A stretch of DNA of 46,682 nucleotides from Clostridiales bacterium. GTDB lineage: Bacteria > Bacillota > Clostridia > Christensenellales > Aristaeellaceae. The DNA lies in NCBI GenBank assembly GCA_004556155.1, contig SFIM01000018.1, positions 1-46,682 of the forward strand, written 5' to 3'. Under the pieces are notes generated by a model, which saw nothing but the letters and a program-made list of their open reading frames with translations, did no database searches and had not been told where the DNA came from. Positions within the stretch are counted from its first letter, which is position 1. Each line of letters begins with the position of its first letter. Position numbers and translations under genes: made by a program. Positions 15,666 through 24,079 of the stretch are shown here, one piece after another.

Positions 15666-16664
15666 TTAATGCATGGGGCAGCCATGATGCGCTTCCTGCC
15701 CGCCCTCGCGGCGCAGCGCGCGCACATAGATCATTTCCCCCGCGATGCTTACGGCGATTTCCGCCGGGGTAACAGCTTTGATGGCCGTGCCGATGGGCGT
15801 ATGCACAACGGCCAGGCGATCATCCGTCACGCCCCGCTCACGCAGGCGCGCATTGACTGAGGCAGTTTTCTTGGCCGATCCAATCACGCCCACATAGGCA
15901 TGATCGGCCTGCAAGGCCTGCAGCTCCACCTCGAAATCATGGCTGTGGGCGTTGGTCATGATGACGATATAATCATCGGGCAGAAGCGCCAGCGAATCGG
16001 CGATATGGTCAAAATCGCCCACGATCACCTGATCTGCATCCGGGAAGTTGACCTGATTGACGCACTCCGGCCGGCAATCATACACGACAGGGCGAAAATT
16101 GATGGTTTTCAGCAGCGGCACCAGCGACCGGGCAATGTGCCCCGCGCCAAAAATCAGCGCGCGCTCTCCCAGCGGCAGAGGCAGCAGCACATGCTTTTCC
16201 TCCGGCGCAGGCGCTGCGCCCGCCAACAGCTGCCCATCCGCGCCAATCAGCGCGGCCAGGCCGCCGTTCAGCCCCAGGCTCAGATCAGCCGGAGTCATCT
16301 CGGCAAAGCACTGCATGGCCTTTTGCGCCAGGCTGTTCCAGCGCGCATCCGTGCCCGGAATGCGGGTAAACAGCACCGTCACGTCGCCGCCGCACACCAT
16401 GCCGATATCCTCAATTTTGTTCTTTTGCAGATGGAATTCATGCAGCCCACTCTGCTTTTTTCCAAGCAGCTCTATGGCCATCTGCTCGCTGCGCAGCTCA
16501 ACGGCGCCGCCGCCGATGGTGCCAACCAAGCGGCCCTGCGCGCCCACAAGCATCTGGCTGCCCTTGCCGCGCGGGGCGGATCCGTCATCCGCCACGATGG
16601 TGGCCAGCATGGTATCGTGGCCCTTTTCCATTTCATAAAGCAGCTTTGCAAAGATCGAACGCAT
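15666..16664 (-). CDS. XdhC/CoxI-family molybdenum cofactor maturation protein
   Basis: 332 residues. The N-terminal XdhC_CoxI domain has ATIVADDGSAPRGKGSQMLV (about 21-40) and GTIGGGAVE. The C-terminal XdhC Rossmann domain has ALIFGAGHIARSL and VVYDCRPE. Family members bind molybdenum cofactor, promote its sulfuration and hand it to xanthine dehydrogenase-type enzymes. It is the last gene of the supply operon, behind the second ABC importer, and faces the enzyme operon across the TetR gene. The C-terminal tail is His/Cys-rich (EAHHGCPMH), which is unusual and could bind metal. Confidence 0.9.
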   Translation of the reverse strand: MRSIFAKLLYEMEKGHDTMLATIVADDGSAPRGKGSQMLVGAQGRLVGTIGGGAVELRSEQMAIELLGKKQSGLHEFHLQKNKIEDIGMVCGGDVTVLFTRIPGTDARWNSLAQKAMQCFAEMTPADLSLGLNGGLAALIGADGQLLAGAAPAPEEKHVLLPLPLGERALIFGAGHIARSLVPLLKTINFRPVVYDCRPECVNQVNFPDADQVIVGDFDHIADSLALLPDDYIVIMTNAHSHDFEVELQALQADHAYVGVIGSAKKTASVNARLRERGVTDDRLAVVHTPIGTAIKAVTPAEIAVSIAGEMIYVRALRREGGQEAHHGCPMH

Positions 16665-16680
16665 ATCGCAGTCCTTTCCG

Positions 16681-16709
16681 GCGGGAGGGAGAGGCTTTCC
16701 CCCTCCCGC
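16681..16709 (-). other. Intercistronic hairpin
   Basis: GCGGGAGGG (16681-16689) pairs with CCCTCCCGC (16701-16709) between the binding-protein gene and xdhC. There is no T run, so it is probably an RNA 3'-end stabiliser or partial attenuator that would let the binding protein be made in excess over XdhC. Confidence 0.5.
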
Positions 16710-16721
16710 GCCATGAAACGA

Positions 16722-17768
16722 TTATTCTTTTACGAAGGCGTTGGCCGTCAGCTGGTGATACAGCTCCTGGGTCAGCTCGCAGTGATAGAACAGATCGAAG
16801 TAGGTCTTTACTTCCTCATACAGGTCGTAATCAGCCGCTTCAGGATAGAGCACCTTCTCCATCCACATCACGCCCAGCAGGCGCTGCACAGAGGGCGGGA
16901 AGCCCATCCAGTTGTAGGGGCCCATGGGAACTTCCACATAGTTGCCGTTCCGGATGGCGGTGATGGTCTGCCAGGTATCCATGTCCGCAACGGTGCTGTA
17001 GATGCTGTCGGGGGCAAAGATGACGAAGTCCGGGTTCCAGGACAGGATCTGCTCCATATCCACCTCGTTGCCCGTGCCCTTGGAGGAGGGATTGTCCACA
17101 ACCGCCAGGTTGCTGGCCACCATGTCGATCAGCTCGGCATGATAGGAACCCTTGGCAATCACATTCAGACCTTCAGCACCGGATACGTACAGGATATTGG
17201 CCTTTTCAACGCTATCGGCGATCTTCTTGGCGCGCGCCATGACATTTTCACAGTAGGCCGCCAACGCTTCGGCTTCCTCCTGCTTGCCCAGCAGCTCGCC
17301 CAGCTTGCGGTAGGCGTCGCCAGCCGTGCCAGTATGGGTGGTGATATGCACAAAGGGGATGCCGGTCTGCTCAGTCAGCGCATCCAGATCTTCCTTCACG
17401 GTCTTCTTGGGTTCGCCCACGTCGATGACCACATCGGGCGCGGCGGCCAGCAGCGTTTCCAGGTTCATTTCGCCCTTGCCGCCGTACAGCTGACCCAGCA
17501 GGGGCAGGTTGTAATACGCGGTGGGCAGGATGCCCTCGGCGCTCTTATCCCAGGCGTTGGCAACGCCCACCAGCATTTCTGGCGCAAGGGCAAAGACGAA
17601 TATCTGCGCCAGCGGGCCGGAAATGGCGATCCTGGTGATGTTGGCGGGCAGCGTTACCTCGCGTCCCGTGGAATCCACGAACGTGCGCATTCCCTCCGCC
17701 GAGGCGAAGGAGCACAGGCCGCACGCCAGGCACAGCGCAAGCAGCAGGGACAGGAACTTTTTCATCAT
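16722..17768 (-). CDS. ABC importer substrate-binding protein, B12/siderophore class, probable molybdate or tungstate binder
   Basis: 348 residues from the ATG at 17768 (AAGGAGG 8-10 bp upstream; an upstream in-frame ATG at 17825 is less likely). The signal peptide MMKKFLSLLLALCLACGLCSFASA has a possible lipobox. Residues after about 28 form a class III (BtuF/FhuD/TroA-like) fold, with a first lobe RTFVDSTGREVTLP, a central rigid helix, and PYNWMGFPPSVQRLLGVMW near the C-terminus. Class III proteins carry iron chelates and cobalamin, but Haemophilus MolA of this class binds molybdate/tungstate. The operon, flanked by ModABC and XdhC, makes an oxyanion the best guess; that is inference. Confidence 0.8.
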   Translation of the reverse strand: MMKKFLSLLLALCLACGLCSFASAEGMRTFVDSTGREVTLPANITRIAISGPLAQIFVFALAPEMLVGVANAWDKSAEGILPTAYYNLPLLGQLYGGKGEMNLETLLAAAPDVVIDVGEPKKTVKEDLDALTEQTGIPFVHITTHTGTAGDAYRKLGELLGKQEEAEALAAYCENVMARAKKIADSVEKANILYVSGAEGLNVIAKGSYHAELIDMVASNLAVVDNPSSKGTGNEVDMEQILSWNPDFVIFAPDSIYSTVADMDTWQTITAIRNGNYVEVPMGPYNWMGFPPSVQRLLGVMWMEKVLYPEAADYDLYEEVKTYFDLFYHCELTQELYHQLTANAFVKE

Positions 17769-17827
17769 GAAGGTTTCCTCCTTGACGGGCTTGTTCAGCC
17801 CTTCATATTTCTGTCGGTTTTTCACCG

Positions 17828-18550
17828 TTACAGACTGTTTACGTTCAGCGTAATCAGCGCGAGATTCCGCTGCATCGGCAGCTCCAATGGGAACGCAGGG
17901 TCGTCCGTTTCGCGCAGGCGGTTCCTCAGATAATCCTCCGCCGCGGCGCGCTTGTTTTTATCCTGGCTGTACAGGCGGAAGAACCGCCGCGCATCCTCCA
18001 TATTGCGGAAGGGCTGGTTCAGGCTGAGCGTCATCTCCTTTTCCTCAAAGGGCACGCCCATGGCGCGCAGACGCTCGGCAGCGCCCGCATAGCCGTCGGC
18101 CTTTTTTCTGACCATGCCGGCGGAAAAGCGGTGATATGGCTCGTTGCGCTTGACGATCAGGATATTGCCGCGGCACATGCGTCTGGAAATATCCAATATC
18201 TCACCCAATTGGCCGTACAGGCAAAAGATCATCGCGTCAAAGGGCGCGTGGACGGTTACATTTTCAATCCGCTCACATTGCGCGCAGATGTTGCCAATGC
18301 GCTGCGCCGTGCAGTTTTCGCGCAGCACGGCAATGGCGCTTTCACTTTGATCAATCGCCGTGATTTGCCGCACATACGGGGCCAGCGCCAGCGAAAGATA
18401 ACCCAGGCCGCAGCCTGCGTCACATATGCTATCCTGCGGGTGCAGGTAGGGCAGCATCATGTCGCGCAGGCGCGCATTATAATCGCTGTGCGTGGCTGCA
18501 TCGCGCATGAAGCGCACCATATCCGGACGCCACATCGACATGGTCGTCAT
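17828..18550 (-). CDS. Class I SAM-dependent methyltransferase within the importer operon
   Basis: 240 residues. Motif I DAGCGLGYLSLALA (about 43-56) and the acidic end of beta-2 (ITAIDQSESAI) define a Rossmann-fold SAM methyltransferase. The acceptor is unknown. The start ATG overlaps the stop of the ABC ATPase gene (ATGA) and the binding-protein gene follows 59 bp downstream, so it is an integral member of the importer operon. Such a partner is not part of standard ABC systems and might act on a metal chelator, the cofactor or a thiolate ligand. This is speculation. Confidence 0.8.
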   Translation of the reverse strand: MTTMSMWRPDMVRFMRDAATHSDYNARLRDMMLPYLHPQDSICDAGCGLGYLSLALAPYVRQITAIDQSESAIAVLRENCTAQRIGNICAQCERIENVTVHAPFDAMIFCLYGQLGEILDISRRMCRGNILIVKRNEPYHRFSAGMVRKKADGYAGAAERLRAMGVPFEEKEMTLSLNQPFRNMEDARRFFRLYSQDKNKRAAAEDYLRNRLRETDDPAFPLELPMQRNLALITLNVNSL

Positions 18551-19323
18551 AGGCTGCCTCCCCTATGCGGCACAATCACGCGCCCCTGCTGGGTATCCAC
18601 AAAATCTACCTCCACTTGGTAAAGCTGCCAGATCAATTCAGGCGTCAGCGTATCCCCCGCGTCGCCCAGCGCCGCGACGCCGCCGTCATGCAGCGCCAGG
18701 ATACGATGTGAAAACGTCAGCGCGTGCTGCGGGTTATGCGTGGACAAAAGCACGGTATAGCCCTCCTGCGTCAGGCCGCGCACGCAGGCAAGCACGCGCA
18801 GCTGATTGCCAAAGTCCAGGCTGCTGGTGGGCTCGTCCATCACCAGTATCCGCGATTGCTGGCACAGCGCGCGCGCCACCAGCACCAGCTGCTGCTCACC
18901 GCCGCTGAGATGCGCAAAGCTGCGATCCGCCATATCCTGCACGCCGACGCGCGCCATGGCCTCCCGCGCCTGCCGCACATGCTCGGCGCGCGGCGCAGCA
19001 AAGGGTGACAGCCGATGCGTCACGCCCATCAGCACTGTATCCTGCACCGTATAGCCAAAGGTTGGGCGGTGCGACTGGGGAATATAGGCAATCATGCTTG
19101 CCATTTCGCGCTGCGCAATGCCGCGCGCCTCGCGGCCATCCAGCAGAATCTCGCCCTGATAATCGCGCAGAATACCTAAAATGCAGCGGAACAGCGTGCT
19201 CTTGCCCACACCGTTGGGGCCAAGGACGGATAGAAGCTCGCCCGGCCGCGTATCAAAGTTAATATCCTGCAGCACTGGATGATCACGATAGGCAAAGCTC
19301 AGGTTCTTTATTTCCAGCTTCAC
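18547..19323 (-). CDS. ABC importer ATPase, FecE/BtuD/MolC type
   Basis: 258 residues from a GTG start at 19323 (VKLEIKNLSFAY), with AAAGGA 8-9 bp upstream and GTGA overlapping the permease stop. A longer open frame to 19515 overlaps the permease and is not family sequence. Walker A is GPNGVGKST, the signature LSGGEQQLVLVARAL and Walker B ILVMDEPTSSLD; the Q-loop is IPQSHRPTFGYT. It powers the FecCD-type permease encoded upstream. Confidence 0.92.
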   Translation of the reverse strand: MKLEIKNLSFAYRDHPVLQDINFDTRPGELLSVLGPNGVGKSTLFRCILGILRDYQGEILLDGREARGIAQREMASMIAYIPQSHRPTFGYTVQDTVLMGVTHRLSPFAAPRAEHVRQAREAMARVGVQDMADRSFAHLSGGEQQLVLVARALCQQSRILVMDEPTSSLDFGNQLRVLACVRGLTQEGYTVLLSTHNPQHALTFSHRILALHDGGVAALGDAGDTLTPELIWQLYQVEVDFVDTQQGRVIVPHRGGSL

Positions 19324-20351
19324 AGCGCCGTATCCTTTCTGGTCATCAGGTAGATAAAGAAGGGCGCGCCCACAAAGGCCGTCAGGATGCCGATAGGTAT
19401 CTCCGTGGCCAGCAGATTGCGGGATACATTGTCCACCAGCAGCAAAAACAGCGCGCCAAACACCATTGAAGCTGGCAGCAGATGGCGGCAGTCGTTGCCG
19501 ATGGTCTTGCGGCACAGATGAGGGATTACCAGCCCCACCCAGCCGATCATGCCGGAAACCGCCACGCTGGCGGCAGTCATCAGCGTAGCGCAGATCACCG
19601 TCAGCAAACGCAGCCTGGGGGTGTTCACCCCCATCGCGCGCGCTTCGTCCTCACCTGCGGATAGGATATTGAGCCGCCAGCGCACTATCAGCAGCGGCGC
19701 GCAGCCCAGCGCCATGGGAATAAAAGCAAAGCGCACATCGCGCATGCGCGCGCCAGAGAAGCTGCCCATCAGCCAATAGGTGATAGCGGGCAGCTGGTTG
19801 CTGGGATCGGCCACCAATTTGATATAGGAAGTCCCCGCTGAAAACAGAGAGGAGATCATCACGCCCGCCAGCAGGATATTGACCGTCCGGCTGCCGCGCG
19901 TGCGGCTGCCAATCAGATAGACCAGCACCACCGTCATCAGGCTGAAGGAAAAGGCCGAGACCATAATCATCGCCCGGCTGCCATCCAGCAGGATGGCCAG
20001 CGCCGCGCCGAAGCACGCACCCGAGGACGCGCCCAGGATATCCGGGGCAGCCATGGGATTCTGGAACACGCTTTGGTAGCTTGCCCCGGCCATTGCCAGG
20101 CAGCAGCCCACCATGCACACCAGCAGGATACGCGGCAGACGCACGTTGAGCACAGCGATTTCCATGTTTTTCGTCCAGCTGGCTTCTATGGGAAATACGC
20201 GGGAGATCAGGATTTTGACCACCTGCCCCACCGGCACGTCGTAACGCCCCAGCGAGAAGGAAAGCAGAAACACAAGAACCAGCGCCGCCAGCAGCAAGGC
20301 AATCTGCATCCTGGCGCGCCGTGCGCTCTTTGTAAGCAGGCTATTTTTCAT
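19320..20351 (-). CDS. ABC importer permease, FecCD/BtuC/MolB type
   Basis: 343 residues with about ten transmembrane helices. Family blocks include VRLPRILLVCMVGCCLAMAG (about 69-88), GASSGACFGAALAILL and GMIGWVGLVIPHLCRKTIG, where the ATPase-coupling helices sit. The start ATG overlaps the modC stop by 4 bp and its stop overlaps the ATPase GTG, so translation is coupled. It belongs to the second of two metal-oxyanion-type importers in the same operon. Confidence 0.92.
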   Translation of the reverse strand: MKNSLLTKSARRARMQIALLLAALVLVFLLSFSLGRYDVPVGQVVKILISRVFPIEASWTKNMEIAVLNVRLPRILLVCMVGCCLAMAGASYQSVFQNPMAAPDILGASSGACFGAALAILLDGSRAMIMVSAFSFSLMTVVLVYLIGSRTRGSRTVNILLAGVMISSLFSAGTSYIKLVADPSNQLPAITYWLMGSFSGARMRDVRFAFIPMALGCAPLLIVRWRLNILSAGEDEARAMGVNTPRLRLLTVICATLMTAASVAVSGMIGWVGLVIPHLCRKTIGNDCRHLLPASMVFGALFLLLVDNVSRNLLATEIPIGILTAFVGAPFFIYLMTRKDTAL

Positions 20352-21412
20352 TGCCTGTCCTCCGCCTCGTCATACAGCAGCAGCACGTTTTCCGGCGCTA
20401 CGCCTAATTCCAGCTTCGCCGCAGCAGGCTTGCAATCCTTAGAGAGCCGCCACCACAGCTCAGAGCTGTCGCTTTTTTGGTTCTCATAGCGGAAGGGCAC
20501 GGTCAGCTCGAACGGCTCTTCCATGATTTCCCCCAGCTCCACCTGGCAGCGGTTCTGCATACAGCGCAGATTGAAATAATGCGCGCGGATGCCCACCGCG
20601 CACAAACCGTCCAGCACAGGAGCCGCAGTGCGCAGGCGAACGCCCCACTCGGGCACATCCACCTCGTATTCCCCTGCCTTGACGGCCTTTGCAATGTTCT
20701 TGCAGCCCGTCACCGCCGCAGCGGCAATGGTGCCCGGATTGGCAAACAGCCGCTTAGTGGGCTGCAGCGTCAGGATGCGGCCCGTTTTCATCAGCGCGAT
20801 GCGGTCGCACAGGCGATACGCCTCGTCCCGGCTATGCGTTACCATCAGCGTCGCGCCCTGATAGGATCGCAGCAGATGCTTCATTTCGATTTGCAGCTTT
20901 TCACGCAAATGAGTGTCCAGCGCGGAGAAGGGCTCGTCCAGCATCAGCAGCTTTGGCTGGCTGATCAGGATGCGCGCCAGCGCTGCGCGCTGCTGCTGCC
21001 CGCCCGAAAGCTGGCTGGGCAGCCGACGCTCCAGCCCTGTCAGGCCCAGCAGCTCCATCACCTCGTGCAGCGCCTGCTCACTCTGCGCGCGGCTGCGCTT
21101 TTCAGCGCGCAGGCCGCAGAGGATGTTCTGCCGCACCGTCATATTGGGAAAGAGCGCATAATTTTGGAAAAGATAGCCCACATGCCGCTTCTGCGGGGGG
21201 AGGTTGATCCTTTTTTCGCTGTCAAACAGCGTTACGCCGTCCAGCTCGATATGACCGCTATCGGGCCGCTCAATGCCTGCGATGCACTTGAGCGTCATGC
21301 TTTTGCCGCAGCCCGAAGCGCCCAGGATGCCCAGCACCCCGTCCTCGCAGGCAAAGGCAACGTGCAGGCAGAAGCTCCCCAGGCGCTTTGTAATATCAAC
21401 CGCGAGACGCAT
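20348..21412 (-). CDS. modC: Molybdate ABC transporter ATPase
   Basis: 354 residues. Walker A GASGCGKSMT (31-40, Met-Thr where most have Thr-Thr or Ser-Thr), signature LSGGQQQRAALARIL (135-149) and Walker B LLMLDEP (155-161). Residues after about 235 form a C-terminal regulatory region of the TOBE/Mop kind, weakly conserved here. It overlaps modB by 17 bp upstream and the FecCD permease by 4 bp downstream. Sulfate-type (CysA) specificity is the main alternative, and ModA and context favour molybdate. Confidence 0.88.
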   Translation of the reverse strand: MRLAVDITKRLGSFCLHVAFACEDGVLGILGASGCGKSMTLKCIAGIERPDSGHIELDGVTLFDSEKRINLPPQKRHVGYLFQNYALFPNMTVRQNILCGLRAEKRSRAQSEQALHEVMELLGLTGLERRLPSQLSGGQQQRAALARILISQPKLLMLDEPFSALDTHLREKLQIEMKHLLRSYQGATLMVTHSRDEAYRLCDRIALMKTGRILTLQPTKRLFANPGTIAAAAVTGCKNIAKAVKAGEYEVDVPEWGVRLRTAAPVLDGLCAVGIRAHYFNLRCMQNRCQVELGEIMEEPFELTVPFRYENQKSDSSELWWRLSKDCKPAAAKLELGVAPENVLLLYDEAEDRQ

Positions 21413-22076
21413 GCGCGCGCCCTCCCTTCTGCCGGCGTTCCAGCATATTGACCGTCAGCAGCACCACAGCGGAGATGGCCAGGTTGACCATCACCCAGAA
21501 GAAAGCGCCGCCCTCATCATTGGTGCGCCACAGCTGATAAACAGTTGTGGAGATGGTGGCCGTACGGCCGGGCGTATAGCCAATGAGCATGCTGGTAGCA
21601 CCGTATTCACCCAAGGCTCTGGCAAAGGCCAGCACCGCACCGGCCAGGATACCCTGCCGGCAATAGGGCATGCGGATGCGCCAGAAGATGTAGGTATTGG
21701 ACAATCCAAGCGTTTGCCCGGCATAGGCCAGGGTATCGTCAAAGTTTTCAAACGCGCCGCGCGCCGTGCGGTACATCAGCGGAAACGCCACCACGGACGC
21801 CGCCAGGATACCGCCGTACCAGGTCATCACAAACTTGATGCCGAATTGGCTTAGAAACATACCCAGCGGGCGCTTTACACCAAAGAGCAGCAGGATAAAA
21901 TAGCCCACCACCGTCGGCGGCAGCACCATAGGCAGCGTCAGCACCACGTCCAGCACGCCCTTGATCCACCGCGGCAGCCGCGCCACATAGTAGGCGGCGA
22001 AGATGCCCGTGAAGAACACAAGAAAGCAGCTGATGGCCGCAATACGCAGCGAGTTATAAAGCGGATACCAATCCAT
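21396..22076 (-). CDS. modB: Molybdate ABC transporter permease
   Basis: 226 residues with about five to six transmembrane helices, the length typical of ModB. LPMVLPPTVVGYFIL (about 48-62) is the ModB/CysTW family block, and the ATPase-coupling EAA-like loop is TLGLSNTYIFWRIRMPYCRQGI followed by AFARALGEYGATSML. Its 3' end overlaps modC. Confidence 0.92.
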   Translation of the reverse strand: MDWYPLYNSLRIAAISCFLVFFTGIFAAYYVARLPRWIKGVLDVVLTLPMVLPPTVVGYFILLLFGVKRPLGMFLSQFGIKFVMTWYGGILAASVVAFPLMYRTARGAFENFDDTLAYAGQTLGLSNTYIFWRIRMPYCRQGILAGAVLAFARALGEYGATSMLIGYTPGRTATISTTVYQLWRTNDEGGAFFWVMVNLAISAVVLLTVNMLERRQKGGRAHASRG

Positions 22077-22097
22077 ACACGCCCCTCCAGCAGGGAA

Positions 22098-22127
22098 GCC
22101 CGGAAAGGCAATCGAGCCTTCCCGGGC
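22098..22127 (-). other. Hairpin between modA and modB
   Basis: GCCCGGAAAGGC (22098-22109) pairs with GCCTTCCCGGGC (22116-22127) with one mismatch and a 6-nt loop. It has no T tract. Its place just after modA fits a partial attenuator/stabiliser giving more binding protein than permease. Confidence 0.55.
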
Positions 22128-22135
22128 AGTTTATA

Positions 22136-22945
22136 TTAGTTTACCGGCGCAAAGCCAACGCTTTCAAACACAGCCATCGCTTTCTCGCCCATCAGGTAGT
22201 TCAGGAAGGCCTTGGCTTCTTCAGCGTGCTTGGAGATCTTCAGCACGGCGGCAGGATAGATGACCTGGCCGCACATTTCCTTGGTGGCGTAGTCAACGGG
22301 GGTCAGACCCGCGCTGAAGGCGTCGGTGCAATACACGATGCCGCAGTCCACGCTGCTCTCGGAAACCTGAGTGGTAACTTCCTTCACGTTGGTGCCGTAG
22401 GTGAGCACGCCCTTCTTGGCCAATTCAGCCTCGTCCAGCTGATAATAGGCCAGGATCTTCTGGGTGTACTGACCCACAGGCACATCGCTGTTGCCCATCG
22501 CCAGCAGCACGTCGCCCGCCTTGAGACGCTCGGCCAGCGCATCGAAGCTCTCCACGTTCTTGGGGTTCCCCTCAGGCACGCACAGGGTCACGCGGTTCTC
22601 CAGCAGGTTTACGCGGGTTTCTTCATTGACGAAATCCAGACCGGCAGTGTTGACGGCTGGATCAGCGGTAATATCCAGCTGGTTCATCTGCTTCTGACCG
22701 GCGGAGATAAACAGGTCGCACTCGGCTCCTTCCTGGATCTGGGTCTTGAGGGTACCCGAGGAATCAAAGTTAAACGTCAGGGTTACGTTGGGCGCAACCT
22801 GCGCGTACAGATCGGCAATCTTGGTCAGGGTTTCGGTCATCGAGGCGGCAGCGAGCACAACCAGCTCTACCTTTTCATCGGCCAGGGCGGCGGTGCAGCC
22901 GCACAGCAGCATCAGCGCTACCAGCAGGGCTACGATCTTCTTCAT
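22136..22945 (-). CDS. modA: Molybdate-binding protein of the ABC transporter
   Basis: 269 residues from the ATG at 22945, which has AAAGGA upstream; 12 further in-frame codons precede it. Signal peptide MKKIVALLVALMLLCGC contains an LCGC lipobox candidate, so it may be a lipoprotein. The mature part starts LVVLAAASMTETLTKIA, the anion-binding start of ModA, and continues with FNFDSSGTLKTQI and DLFISAG, all ModA blocks. It captures molybdate/tungstate outside the membrane. Confidence 0.9.
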   Translation of the reverse strand: MKKIVALLVALMLLCGCTAALADEKVELVVLAAASMTETLTKIADLYAQVAPNVTLTFNFDSSGTLKTQIQEGAECDLFISAGQKQMNQLDITADPAVNTAGLDFVNEETRVNLLENRVTLCVPEGNPKNVESFDALAERLKAGDVLLAMGNSDVPVGQYTQKILAYYQLDEAELAKKGVLTYGTNVKEVTTQVSESSVDCGIVYCTDAFSAGLTPVDYATKEMCGQVIYPAAVLKISKHAEEAKAFLNYLMGEKAMAVFESVGFAPVN

Positions 22946-23053
22946 GGTTCTTTTTCCTTTGCTTTTCGCAAGTGTATTCAAAACGCGGATTTACGCGCTT
23001 TGTTCGTCTATTGGGAAACGCATTGGTTTGTCTGAAGCTCGCTGTCTGTTCGA

Positions 23054-24079
23054 TTACACGCCCTTGCCGAAGCCGCAGTTTGGGAAATGGCACTCAGGGC
23101 AATTCAGGCACAGGCCGCCGTTGCCCAGGCCTGCCAGCTGCCCGGCCGCCACCGGCTCGCCCGCCAGCAGATAAGGCAGCACCAGGTCAAATACCGTGCG
23201 CTTGGCATACATCACGCACCCAGGCAGGCCGCACACCGGGCGGCCGTCCTGCATATAGGAAAGCAGGAACATCGCGCCAGGCAGCACCGGCGCGCCGTAG
23301 CTGACCACGCGCGCACCCGTATTGCGGATAGCCAGCGGCGTGCGGTCGTCAGGATCCACGCTCATGCCGCCCGTGCACAGCACCATATCCAGCCCGTCGG
23401 AAAGCATCTTTTGAATGGCCGCCGTAATCTCCTGGGCGTTGTCGTCCAGCGTCACATGCGCCGCCATCGTGCTGCCGTACTCGGCCAGCTTTTGCACCAG
23501 CACCGGCGTAAACTGATCCTGAATGCGGCCCTTAAACACCTCGCTGCCCGTAGTGACAATACCTACGCGGCGCGCGGGAATGGGCAGCAGGCGCAGAATA
23601 GACGTATCGCCCGCCAGAGCCCTGGCCTGCTCCATGGCTTCTTTTTCAATGGTCAAAGGGATGATGCGCGTGCCGCACAGCTTATCCCCCGCCTTGACCA
23701 TAAAGCCGGAGGGGCGCGTGGCAATCATCATGCGGCCCATGCCGTTGATGGCGCGCAGGCGAGGCAGGTCGGCCAGGAAAAGGCCGTCGCACGCCGCGGT
23801 CAATTCAATCTTGCCTTCCTTGGGCTGAGAGGCTTTCATGTGCTCCCCCATGCACAGATCGCGCAAAATGGCCGCCGCGTCGTTTTCGTGCAGCATGTTT
23901 TCGTTTTGCTCCCAAATGTATACATGCTCCTTGCCTACGCTGAGCAGCACCGGGATATCTTCCTCGCGGATGATGTGTCCCTTGCGGAACACAGCGTCCT
24001 TGGTTATGCCCGGAATAATCTGGGTGATATCATGGCAAAGCATCTGGCCGACGGCCTCAGTGGTTTTCATCAGCTTCAT
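23054..24079 (-). CDS. MoeA-like molybdopterin-binding protein with a C-terminal cysteine motif
   Basis: 341 residues, shorter than MoeA (about 400). Residues about 170-310 are a MoCF-type domain with VGIVTTGSEVFKGRI (172-186), VLCTGGMSVDPDD (233-245) and GLPGCVMY (284-291). The N-terminal 165 residues are a reduced MoeA-like region. The C-terminus has CLNCPECHFPNC (Cys324, 327, 330, 335), a metal-binding-like cluster absent from E. coli MoeA. Probable role: molybdenum insertion or cofactor handling dedicated to hydroxylases. It overlaps the HD gene by 4 bp at its start. Confidence 0.85.
   Translation of the reverse strand: MKLMKTTEAVGQMLCHDITQIIPGITKDAVFRKGHIIREEDIPVLLSVGKEHVYIWEQNENMLHENDAAAILRDLCMGEHMKASQPKEGKIELTAACDGLFLADLPRLRAINGMGRMMIATRPSGFMVKAGDKLCGTRIIPLTIEKEAMEQARALAGDTSILRLLPIPARRVGIVTTGSEVFKGRIQDQFTPVLVQKLAEYGSTMAAHVTLDDNAQEITAAIQKMLSDGLDMVLCTGGMSVDPDDRTPLAIRNTGARVVSYGAPVLPGAMFLLSYMQDGRPVCGLPGCVMYAKRTVFDLVLPYLLAGEPVAAGQLAGLGNGGLCLNCPECHFPNCGFGKGV

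Noticed and set aside
19324..19515. Longer N-terminus of the FecE-type ATPase
   Set aside because: The extra 64 codons lie inside the upstream permease gene, are not ATPase-like, and a GTG with a ribosome-binding site exists at 19323.
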